In this document: one piece after another, positions 45,440 to 55,752 of the stretch
Position numbering within the stretch: the first letter of the stretch is position 1
Layout: each line of letters begins with the position of its first letter
From: Cryptomeria japonica
Lineage: Eukaryota > Streptophyta > Pinopsida > Cupressales > Cupressaceae
Direction: 5' to 3'
DNA: 64,000 nt
Assembly (NCBI RefSeq): GCF_030272615.1
Contig: NC_081413.1
Coordinates: 563,642,010-563,706,009 of the forward strand
Made by a program: the position numbers and the translations under genes
The notes under the pieces: generated by a model
Seen by the model: only the letters and a program-made list of their open reading frames with translations
Databases searched by the model: none
Told to the model about the DNA's origin: nothing

Positions 45440-47850
45440 ATTTGCTGCCAACTCTCACTTCCGCACAACTTTGACCATGTATGTAGCTTCCATGAGCTGG
45501 TTTTGCACCTTCTCCAAGTTTTGATCCTTTTCCTTCAACTGCTCATCCCTACTTGCCATGTTTGCCTCCAAGTGGGCGACCTTCTCCTCTAGAGCTGCCC
45601 TCAACTTCTCTTTCTTGTCCAACTCCGGGACATGCTTGGCCATAGTGCTCTCTAAGGATGTGACTCGGGAATGTTCTTGAGCCAACAACTCATGAGCCTT
45701 TTGGATGTGATTTGCCAGAATCTTCCATGCGGCCTTTGCCTCTCGAACGACCTGGTCCCATTGAGCAGTCACAGTTTCTATGCATGCCACTGCCAGCTTT
45801 CGATGTTCCAGAACCAAGTCTCTGAAGGCAATTGCCATGCTTTAGAGTGATCGAAGGAGACCAAGCTGGTCTTCTACTACCAGTTGCCTTGAAGTCCATG
45901 CATCTACCATATCTTGTGTTTCTGTCTTCGGCCATGCTGTTGCCATAAAACATTTGAAATTTTTTGCCTTGTATCCGTCCTTCATAAATGCTAGGAGATT
46001 GTTGCATAGGTGATCTAGAGGATCCTGGCCAATATCAATGCTCTTGGCGATGTGTCCCACTTCGCTCAAAATTTTTGCTACCCCTTTCGATTGGGTGACA
46101 CAATGCTGCACAGTGCCAAGGGGATCCCTCGGGTTGGGTTTACTCAATCAGAGCTCAATCTCTTTTGCTTTGCTAGACGAGGATTCCTCTCCTCTAGTTA
46201 CCCCCAGGGTAGGTTTGCCAACTGCTAGTGACTCCTATTGTACTTGTCGTCCCATGTCTTCGCCAACCGCCCCTTGAAGCAGTCGTGTTCCGATAGATAT
46301 CAGTCGTGGTTTTGACTCGTCAGGTGTATTCTCTAGGGGAATTTCCAACGTCTGCAACCATGAGTTGATGGTTTGCTCTTGTCCTTCTATGCTATCTACG
46401 GGGGTGGAGTGTGCAAGTGGCTCTACTGACATTGTCACCCCAATGGTTGGTGGTCCAATTCTGGTTGGTAGAGGTGAAGCCTCTACATCCACTATTACTC
46501 GCGTGGTTCCTGCCTCTGCCAAAGTCTCTTGAATTACCATTGGTGTAAAATCCCATGCTATTGCCAACAATGTTTGTGTTGCTTGAATTGCCGTTTCCGC
46601 TAATGGTGGCAAATCTCTAGTTTTTGCAAATGGCGTCTAAAGTGCCAAAGTGTCATGACTCACGGTTGTTTTTGTCGATGGTGTCAGGGCTACCAACTGG
46701 GTGCCCACAACTTCCCTGACCGCCTTTGCAGATGGTGTGGGAATTGTCACCTGTGTGCTTACAACTTCCCCTACCACCTGAACCTTGTCCTCCTCTACAA
46801 CAATGGCTGCCACCTTGAAGGTTTACTCCATACTCTCCTCTTCAGGTGACGATGCCTCTAGCATGTCTTCTTAATTGGCTTCCCTCTCGACACTTTTCGA
46901 CTATTGTACATCATGCCGTTGCTTTTTCCTGGGAGGTTGGTCCCAGTGTATTGAGATGCATCCAGTAAAAGATTGGTGGGTTGGAGGATTCCACTCTAGG
47001 AAGTGGTTAAAGATGGCCTCTCTTTTTCTTCTGCAACCTCTATGCGTACTCCCTCCAGGAAAAGACCGATTGCGTGATGAGACATGTAAAATGCCTTGTG
47101 TTGGAGACTCAGGAATTCCCGAATCCTGTCGGAGTGGAAAGATGACCAGTTGTACACGGTGCCATTCCTCAACCCATTTATTAGTCCACACGGTGATATT
47201 AGAAGCCCTATTGGCACTTGTGAGTCGACTTTTGATGACATCCATAATACATTTCCACTTAGCATTCGCCAAGAAGATTTTCTTCACCCCTCGACTACTG
47301 CCATACTTCCATATACTATCCAGTTCTTCTTGCGATAAGTCACTTCGGCATATTAGATCAAACAATTTCTTCTTCTGTTCCATCGGTAGTTTTCACTTTG
47401 CCACGTTGCTTCCCTTTGAGGGTTTTCTAAAGACCCTAGCAAATTCCATGGCTGAAAAGGATATGGTGATGATGCAACATTGAAATCTTATTGTAGACTT
47501 GTGTGAATGCCTATCATACCCTACCACCATAGCTTTCAATATGGGCTCAAACTCTCGGATGTTGAACACTGACATTTGGATGATCTTGTCTACTTCGGCC
47601 TATCTAAGACTCATCTTTACTAGGTTGTTGTTGTGGGTTTCTTGCCACCATGTGCGGTAGTTGCTACCACTTTGCCCTTCCCATGTTAGGGTATGTATTG
47701 TGACTGGATCACCCTTTTGCACACAGGTCTGAGTCTTTTTCCCTTTGCTACTACTTGTTGTCGCCATGGCTCTTGACTGCGAAGATTGTCCCTTGTTCTT
47801 GTCTTGGGAGATTCCAAAGCTAACCTTTACCATTCTACAGTTGAATTTTA
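45440..47850 (-). pseudogene. Second large ORF in place of pol (unknown family)
   Basis: One minus frame of about 790 codons from MVKVSFGISQ (47833) or MATTSSSKGKKTQT (47767) to about 45440, broken by roughly seven stops. A stretch near 47265-46996 is read in another frame (NGLRNGTVYNWSSFHSDRIR, LQHKAFYMSHHAIGLFLEGV). The N-terminal half has a folded-domain look: FEPILKAMVVGYDRHSHKST, SAMEFARVFRKPSKGSNV and KWKCIMDVIKSRLTSANRAS. The C-terminal part (45838-45455) is a long charged coiled coil (LRAALEEKVAHLEANMASRD). No RT or integrase motif. The N-terminal pattern resembles that of the intact ORF at 55753-58197. Confidence 0.6.
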
Positions 47851-48287
47851 TGTGGCAGAGTGCATTTTTGTTTGGCTATGTTTCCATACAATTCGCTGGC
47901 TGCCACGTGTGTGCTATTTTGTCTCATGGAGAAATTGTTTTTCCAATTGTTTTCTTGTGCTCCGCTATACAACCAACCTTGATTTGCTTGGTACAAACTA
48001 TACAGTACGACTCCTTCCTTGGCACCCCTGTACGACCTTGCTGTAACCCTTTGTACGAAATTCCCTTTTGTTAAGTTCTGATTGTGCCAACTCCCAATGG
48101 GTATGGATTTCTCTGTTTCTTTTTTGGTATGAGTTCTTGTTGTATGGATTTCTCCTAATGAATGCACCCGTATGGATTGTCTGGTACGAATTCCTTTTGG
48201 TGCAACGGTTTTCACGTATGGTTTTTGGTTGCTTGTGTACGGATTCCAACCCTTACGAGCTTTACAAAAATCCGTACGTGTCTGTTT

Positions 48288-49199
48288 CTACTCTTGCTTC
48301 TGTACGAGGTACGGGTGGTGCTCTTCACAGTACGGATTCAATAGGTCTTGCTCGTACAAATTTTGCATGTATGGATTGTTTTCATCGTATGAAACTCTCC
48401 TTCCTTGGTGCGAATTGGTTTCGTACGGTACCCCTTTGTTGCAATGGTCTTTGTACGGTTCGCTTCTGTATGGTTTCTTTTGGCGACGAGTATCTTCGTA
48501 CGGCTGCTTTGTCTCTTTTCGGCACCGCTGTACAACACATGGGCTGAAACCTCTGTTGCCTGTTGTTCGTACTATGTACGGATTTAATTGCTGTGTGATG
48601 CTCCAATGTTCGTACGGAATTGGCAATACCTTCCTCAACTTCTTTACCTTGTATGACTTCCTTAATAAAGATTTGACTTTTTGACTTAGGCTTATTCCCA
48701 TGCCTCCTTGTTTTCTAGTACGCTTCCCTTTAAATCCTCTCACCTTCACAATTTGGCAGCCATTCCTCTTTTTTGTAACCTTGTCACCTTTATACTGCTT
48801 TTGGGCTTTTTGCTTTTTTTGGGGCTCTCCATTTTCTTCATCAACCTTCCTTTTAGTTCCTCTAGGTTCGACCTTCCTTATATTTGGTTCCTCATACTTT
48901 ATCATCTTATCCCTCTTGAACCGGTGAGTAGACGTATCATCTACTCTCGCTACTCCCTCCTTGTACTCTCCGTATTTCGGAGGGAAGGTGCCCTTCTTTG
49001 TATCAATTTCTTCAATCTCCCCAACATTCTCTGTATCATCTTCAATCTCCCCAATCTGCAACATGTTACACTTAGGGTGGAAGACGTCGTAGTCCTCCAT
49101 CTGCCAGTGGAACAACTCGTTGAGGGAGCTTGTCATCCTCCAAGCAGCTTCCAAGTTCCAATACCCCTTCATCATCGAGTTCCATTGTCCTTCCTCCAT
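48288..49199 (-). pseudogene. Basic linker region after the protease
   Basis: 303-codon open minus frame, highly charged, rich in Lys, Arg, Glu and Tyr with a nuclear-signal-like RGTKRKVDEENGEPQKKQKA. The C-terminal third repeats Pro-Tyr pairs because the DNA there carries a GTACGG-type motif many times. No domain recognised. It lies between protease and second ORF of the outer element; relatives may have had the start of pol here. Read it as spacer sequence rather than a defined gene. Confidence 0.4.
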
Positions 49200-49346
49200 C
49201 TCAAACTCTCCATTCTCAAACTTCTAGTTCGATGCTAACTACTGGCTTATTGCTTGGCTCCGTAGGTCAATGGCGTACTTCCTCCCATCACTCTCGATGG
49301 AGAGTGTATTCTTCTTCCAATTGTGGTTTGCCTTTGCCATGATTAG

Positions 49347-49661
49347 CTAGCCTCTTCTAAGGAGGGTGTCGTATGCCTTCTTCTCCAACAGAATGACAAC
49401 AAAGTCGAGAAAGAAATGTTGAGTGCCAATGGTGACCTTTTGTGCCATGAACGTCCCAAGTGGTTTGATGTTGTGCTGGTTAGCACCTACCGGATGGAAG
49501 GTTGGTGGCCAAAGTGTTGGTTTGCCAAGCCCCTTCCATGTCTCCTCCGACATTTCGTTCACGCCAGAGCCTCCATTGACGATGGTGTTTGTCAACTTGC
49601 ATTCCATTATCTCCATCTCGACTACAACTAGCTTCCTTACAATGCCCATCGTTAGCAACAT
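49347..49661 (-). pseudogene. Retropepsin-like protease, catalytic Asp replaced
   Basis: 104-codon minus frame. The active-site region reads TIVNGGSGVNEMSEETWKGL, where gypsy proteases of this kind have Asp-Gly-Gly/Ser-Ser-Gly. Here the position expected to be Asp is Asn. The rest is conserved: TLWPPTFHPVGANQHNIKPL, FMAQKVTIGTQHFF and LDFVVILLEKKAYDTLLRRG. It corresponds to the Gag-maturing protease; as written it would be inactive. Confidence 0.78.
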
Positions 49662-49850
49662 CGGGTCAGTTAGTAGGCCATCTGTTGGCTTCTCTATTGG
49701 CTTCTCTGTTGGCTTGTTATGCTCCTAGCCGACTGCATCCTCACCAACTACGTTGGTAATGGCCATCTTCAATTGCAACATGGTTTGTAAAAGATTAGAT
49801 ACCTATACAGGTATGGTGGCCTACAACATCTATCTCATGATAGTTTTCTC

Positions 49851-50730
49851 TTACTCTGACTGTAGTGGAGTACTGGCGGCCTCATTTGAAACTCTTCTTT
49901 CCTTTGCCATTGCTCGTTCAACGTCAGCCTTTGCTTCCCAAAGTCTTTCCTTCTCTATACGGGGGTCAAGATATACTGCCTTCTTAGATTGGAGTCTAGT
50001 GATCGCCAGTACTTCCTCATCTGGCTCCTTCATGTCCAACATGTTCACCCCTTTTTGTTTTGGGTAGTCAGTGTCTTCGTGGTTTCTAGGCCCACACCAT
50101 TTGCATAGTGACCCTGCATTGTTGCTTTGGCCACTCTGACAATCTCGTGTGAAGTGACCCCATTCATTGCAACTTTGACATTGGATCATGGGTCTACCCT
50201 TCACGTCATGCTGTTTTCTCCTTTGTGTGGTGTTGTTATTGCTATTATTATTTCCTCGCCCGTTATTTCGATACCATCCAGGAGATGCATTAGAGTTGGC
50301 AGGTGGTTTTGGAGGTGTGGCCGGAGGGGTTGTTTGTTCCCCTTGGGCAAAGAGCACTTGTGTGCTTCTTATTTTCAGATTGTACGATGGAATGTCCCAA
50401 TACCTGACAAATGTCGCAAACTGACTTCTTTGGCCAAGTAGCTTTTGTATGATCTTCTGCCTTGCAGTCGGTGCACCACAACTCTTTATCGTCCTTACTG
50501 CTGTCTTTCTTTGCTTTTAGCTCCATCATCCACAACATATCCCTCCGTAGGGCTTGTATGGTTTTTGCTTCTCCGTTGCTGCTTTCTCCTATACTATCAT
50601 TGTCACTATCCTTCTTCCCTCATGATGTCTTATTCTTGCTTTCTATGTCCATTGCTCGATTGTAAGCATTGCTTGACGAGGTTGGGGGTGCCTCCATTTT
50701 TTTTCTCAAGGAGGGAATCAATCCCTCAAC
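49851..50730 (-). pseudogene. Gag C-terminal part with zinc knuckles
   Basis: Minus strand continues gag from the insertion point at 50730 (VEGLIPSLRKKMEAPP) through SSNAYNRAMDIESKNK and a Cys-rich segment (LWCTDCKAEDHTKATWPKK, CDICQVLGHSI). After a frameshift near 50330 it runs into an Asn-rich stretch with the canonical knuckle CQSCNEWGHFTRDC (about 50180-50140), CKWCGPRNHEDTDYP and a charged helix. The Cys-rich modules bind nucleic acid in Gag proteins. Confidence 0.82.
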
Positions 50731-50735
50731 AAACC
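50731..50735. repeat. Target-site duplication AAACC, left
   Basis: AAACC before the TG start of the solo LTR; identical at 54156-54160. Confidence 0.85.
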
Positions 50736-53700
50736 TGTTGGTTGAAAATTTTGTACACTTGTAAAAGCAAACAAAATTGTGGCTTCAACCACAGTTGTGT
50801 GAGTATGAAACTCTCCTAATTAAGGGAGGGCTCCCCCTATCTATCTAAAACTGAAATAAGAACAGGATGGGACAGCAGTCTTCCTTCTTTCTTCAAGGAA
50901 GCCTATATCCTTTTCTCTCCTTAGAAAAGTGATAGCAAGAAAATGTATAATAATGGTAACAACTTCAAATGAAAATGAGAGAAAGGAAATGAAGTTTCCT
51001 AAAAGCTCAAAGACTCCCGTCACTTCCTTCGGGACAAGACAGCAATATCAAGCTCAAAGACTTGACTATTGGAAGTCCTATCTACCCTTTGCTATACTAA
51101 ATTTTACAATGAATAAAAGACAACAGCTCAAAGACTGGAATAATCTATTTTTTCAACACAAAGACAAGAACTAATGCAAGCTCAAAGACTTGCTGCTATT
51201 TCTTTATCAAACAATAATTTTTCCTTAAGAATAGATGCAAGCTCAAAGACTTGCTGCTCCTTCTAAAGATTTTCCTATTTTAATTAATCTTCTCCACTTG
51301 CAGCTCAAAGACTTCAAATCAGATTAGACTAAGCTCCTTTAGAAACACTTTGCATGGAAGAAATAAAAAGATTCAAACTCAAACATGTAGCTCAAAGACT
51401 CAAAACTTGAGTAATCCTTTTTTATTATTCTTCAAAACCTTCAATTCACATACATAAGCTCAAAGACTTCTTGCTGTAAATTTGGCATAGTTTTTGCTTG
51501 CTTTCCCAAGAGATATAAATTACAATGGACCCTCTCTTCTATTTATAGGAGAGGAGCCTTGAGAAAAAGGTGGGAGGATCCTAACTAACCGGAGAGATTC
51601 TCTCAACCACCAAGACTCATTCAATAACTAACTGAGACTTCAATAACTAACTAAGACTTATTCCAACTACAGTCCTAATTGGACACAACTTGTAGTTGCC
51701 TTACATGTAATTACAAAAGTGCAAGTAATGTGTAACTTGCATTTTACAAAAATACTTTTTCATGTAACTTGTCAAAACAAAATTACAAATGCATAACTAA
51801 AATTATTCCATGTGTCTAAAGACATGACTCTAACCGCATCATCCTTTGTTTGTGATGATCTTCATGTCGCTTCAGGATGCTAGAAGTTGAAGTATTCTGG
51901 ATTGGTAAAGACATCTTGAACTGGAACGGGAACTTGCATCCTTATCTTCTTGCTTGGGGTAGTACTAGCTTTTCAAGAGGGAAAGGGCTGCCTTCCTCTT
52001 TTCACGTCATGACCATCTTTGTCTTGAAAGCATTCTATGCTCTCAACCATGAATTGTTGTTGTATCTCTTTTTTGTATCATCCTTCATTCCTGAAATCTT
52101 CTTGCCAAATAAGGCCCATGCCTTAATCCATTGATTTGGTAGATCGTGTGTGCAAACCAGACTGACAAGGGAAGGGATAAATTGATGCAAAAATGGGCTC
52201 ACAAGTGAATTTCGGGTTTTGGAAGCTGCATTACATGTGTGGGAAAACAAGAGCATTAACTTGCAAATGTGGGAACAAACATGCAACTTTATATGTGTAA
52301 TGGGTAACTACAAGTTTGCACTTGTAATTGGACCTTTAAAACTCATTTTCAAGTGTTTTTTGAGTGCATTTTGGACCAATTTCGGGTTTTGGATGGCTGA
52401 CAGCAGGTAGACTTTAAATGGGGAAAATGAATGAAGGCGTGAAATGAGTGGATGAAATGGTATGTACTGATGAGGGAATTGGAAGCGGATAGGTAAAAAT
52501 GAATTTCAAGAAGATCACTTGGAACTTCGCCAATGCAAAAATGGGAAGAACTTTCAACTTGCAATCCGGAATTCAAAACCCGAAATTGGGAAGAACTTGA
52601 TTTTTTAATCATTGAAGCTTGATTTTTGGACTAATGAAGGTTAAGTCTTTGTCCAAAAAGGGAAGAACACTAATTTTCCTCTTACTTGCAATCGGGTTTT
52701 TAAAACCCGAATACAAGTAAAGAAGGAGAAATTCCAAAGGGGAAGAACAACTTTACTTTACAAATTTCTTGGTAAAATGGGGAATTTCCTCTCATAAACC
52801 CATTTTTTGGGGGAAGAACCAACATATTTGAAAACAAGAAAAATGAAACAAGAAGAAAATAAATCTTACCTTGCTCCAATCTGAAAATGCTTCTTCAACA
52901 AGATGATTAATCTGTGGAAGAAGAAAGAAAAACTCTTAAAAAGAAATTAACCGCATTCCAAAACCCTAGCCACGTTTTTGAAAAATGCCCAAAACTGAAA
53001 AACGTGGCAGCAAATGCATGAGAAATGGCATGGAAAATGGCCAAGACTCTTTCTAACCTCAACGCCTTAGCATACCAAGCCAAAACAATTCATAACATTG
53101 CTGACTCATGGCATTCTAAATGGCAAAAAGACATGGTTTTTTGAAAAAACGTGGCTGTTGTTATAAACCAAAAAAAACAGCAAACTTAGCCTCCATGTGG
53201 CGTGAAAGGTGTCTAAAAATGCATGGAAATAGGAAGGAATCCTAAACGCCTTCCTCCAACAAATTCTCCACAAAAAATTGCTAAAAATCCTCAAAAAAAA
53301 CGTTTTTCCTTGCAAATCGGGTTTTTTGGAACAAATAGCAAGTTTAAAATGCATGAAACAATGAAAATCGGGTTTTTTGGAGGATATAACAAGTTTAAAA
53401 TTTCACTTTTTCAGCATGTTAGGCAAAATCGGGTTTTAGAAAAGAAATTACAAGTAAAATTACTTGTAATAGGGAAATAGAATTCCCTTTACAAGTGATT
53501 TCACTTAAAACATGTAAAGGGGTTTTAAAATCCCATTTACAAGTTTTATTTTAACATTATAAAAATAACTTTAAGTTATAAAGACATGTAAAGGGGTTTT
53601 AAAATCCCATTTACAAGTTTTAAACGCTTAAAGTCAAGCTACTGGTAATGGGGGTTTTAAAACCCCCATTACAAGTTTTATAAAAACTTGAAATTGGAGA

Positions 53701-54155
53701 AAAATTCCCCTACAAGCCTAAAAGCTTCAAGGGGGGTTTGAAAAACAAATTACCAGTTACTGGTAATCATTGAAAAATTCCCCTACATTGAAGCAAAAAC
53801 ATAGCAAACGGACTCGAAACGCAACGAAATTTGCAACGTAGCTTGGGGATGGATCAACGATAGATCCAGCCCAAGGATGGGGCGAATTTACGTCCTGGGA
53901 AGCATGCCATAGAGTAAAATCTTCAACTTGTAGTGATTGTTCTGAAACCTAAAATTGCACAAAAAGCTAGGAAAAGGAAGACCAAAACTCACCAAAACTT
54001 AGACAATGATGGCAAAGACACCCCCCAATGATTTGACACTATCAAATATGAGTTTTGTACCTCGTAAAACGTGCCTTGGAGACAAAAATGACACTTTTTA
54101 GGCAAAAATTTGTAGGGGTTGTCACATTTTTGAGAATCCAAAAATGAGGACAACA
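50736..54155 (-). mobile_element. Solo LTR, 3.4 kb, inside gag
   Basis: Bounded by TGTTGG ... CAACA and a 5-bp target duplication, with no coding region and no internal direct repeat at its ends, hence a solo LTR. Orientation minus, judged from the promoter CCTATAAATAG at 51536-51546 (minus), leaving U3 of 2.6 kb and R-U5 of about 0.8 kb. It carries eight copies of AGCTCAAAGACT (51004-51468). In U3 (53460-53770) it has repeated blocks of TTACAAGTTTTA and GGGGTTTTAAAA. LTRs this long are known mainly from large plant genomes. Confidence 0.8.
51004..51468 (+). repeat. Eight copies of AGCTCAAAGACT
   Basis: Exact copies start at 51004, 51051, 51125, 51179, 51240, 51302, 51389 and 51457. Sequence between them is not conserved. 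They lie just downstream of the LTR promoter in its own orientation (R/U5). Confidence 0.85.
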
Positions 54156-54160
54156 AAACC
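54156..54160. repeat. Target-site duplication AAACC, right
   Basis: Pairs with 50731-50735. Collapsing both restores an uninterrupted gag frame (KRWFVEGL). Confidence 0.85.
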
Positions 54161-54689
54161 ATCGCTTCTTCAGTCCATTTGCTGGTTCGTTTTCCATCTT
54201 GTTCAATATTTCCTTGAGCCTATGATTGTATGCTCGTATGTTCTCGATCTTCCCCTGTCTAGTGTTGTAAATTTTTGCAACAATCTCATTGTCATCTCTC
54301 AACAGTTTAAATTCTTCTTGAAATGCCTTCTTTAGTTCAGTCCATCCTGCCTTGTGCTTAGCCTCTAGGTCTATATACCAGTCGATGGCAATTCCCCGTA
54401 GGGTGGCAGGAAATGCCTTTAGGCAATGATGTTGGTCATCCTGGCCATTCGTCTTCCATATTGTTATACAAGTTTTGCAATGGCGTACGAGATCCTTCGA
54501 TTCGTCCCTTTTGAGTTTCGGGAGTTTTTTCTTCTCTTGGGTGTTCAACATTGTCTTCACTTGGAAGGTCCTGTGTATATTCAACTAGATTGGACCATCT
54601 TGCTTGCGTCCGCGTTTGTGTGCCTTACTTGCACTCTCGGTCACGCACGAGCTCTCTATGCGTCCACCTTTTGAGTCTTCTACGCCTTG
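54161..54689 (-). pseudogene. Gag core domain of the outer element
   Basis: Minus frame reading LPKLKRDESKDLVRHCKTCI, HHCLKAFPATLRGIAIDWYI, GWTELKKAFQEEFKLLRDDN, IENIRAYNHRLKEILNKMEN and GLKKRW. This is the plant gypsy retrotransposon Gag core (major homology-like region). Upstream (54689-54584) it continues in frame past one stop as EDSKGGRIESSCVTESASKA to the insertion at 54690. Both ends are defined by later insertions. Confidence 0.88.
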
Positions 54690-54694
54690 GTCAC
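54690..54694. repeat. Target-site duplication GTCAC, left
   Basis: GTCAC before TGTTGACG at 54695; identical at 61611-61615. Confidence 0.85.
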
Positions 54695-55752
54695 TGTTGA
54701 CGTGTATTTCATACACAATCATACACAGAATAAAATACCGACAGGCATCTTATCCTCTCTTGAGAAAATAGTCTCTAACTGCTGAAGATCTGCAAAAAGG
54801 ATCAGTTAGATGGACTCCAAGGTTCTTTTAGTGGGGTCTCCACGTGTGGACAAGCTTTTTAGTGGTATGATGTGATTTGCTGTTTCCTCCAAGGCGTCTT
54901 ACGGATTCAATGGCTTGAAGATTTTACTAATCTAAAAAGGAACTTTCAAAAAAATGGAAAAAGGACAGGGTTTAAGTAAGTCTAATCTAGTCTAACCCTA
55001 TGAACGACTTAGTATGAATGAGATTCGGCAAGACTCAACCAATTTCAATTTTGCCATAAGATAACAACTCAACTGAAATTAGTGCGATCTTCTAAGGTAA
55101 TAATGGTGTTCAATGCATCAAAGACCAAGGACACTACTACGAAGGTACATATCCTAGATGCGAAAATGCTTGAAGGTTAAGGACTCAAAGTGTTTTCCAG
55201 TCGACCACGCAAGGCGTTCCTACAATCAGCAAGAAGCTAGTGGTTTGGATTGCGAATCCTACCAAATATCAAATCTCACACTTAGTCTTTCAAATTAACA
55301 AACTACTTTGATTGAGCGTGATTCAAGTACATCCAACAACCATGAAGATAACTCAAGAAACTTGCAACAAAACACCATAACTTCAATATTTTATTGATTT
55401 CCAAGTCATCATATACAACAATTGCTTGAACTTCTCTCTTCAAGACTCAATCTTGCTACAAAATAAAATTGCTTACAACTCTAATCTCCCTATTTCACTC
55501 TTATCTGACTATTCGACTATTAACTATTTTTCTATTATCAAATGAAATGAAAAATGGGGGTATAAATAGCATCCCCAGTTACAATGAAAGGTCCAGATTG
55601 AAAGTAAATCAATGGACAAGATCATGACACCTAAACCCTAATTAGGGTTTGTTACAAATGACCTCCTTTTTACTGAACAATATTAAATACATAGCCAAAT
55701 ATTAAATTTGGCACAAAAATCTAGGAGGTATCAACCAATGAGAAATAAGATG

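Noticed and set aside
46875-47483. 202-codon plus-strand frame
   Set aside because: Antisense shadow of the second ORF of the outer element, which has the better codon pattern and fits the element's orientation.
48068-48684. Plus-strand frames of 159 and 170 codons
   Set aside because: Antisense to the linker; openness comes from the repeated GTACGG motif, and no known domain is encoded.
55561-55570. Plus-strand TATAAATAGC
   Set aside because: Good TATA match, but on the strand opposite to the only ORF here and without a plus-strand product; kept only as a possible antisense start.
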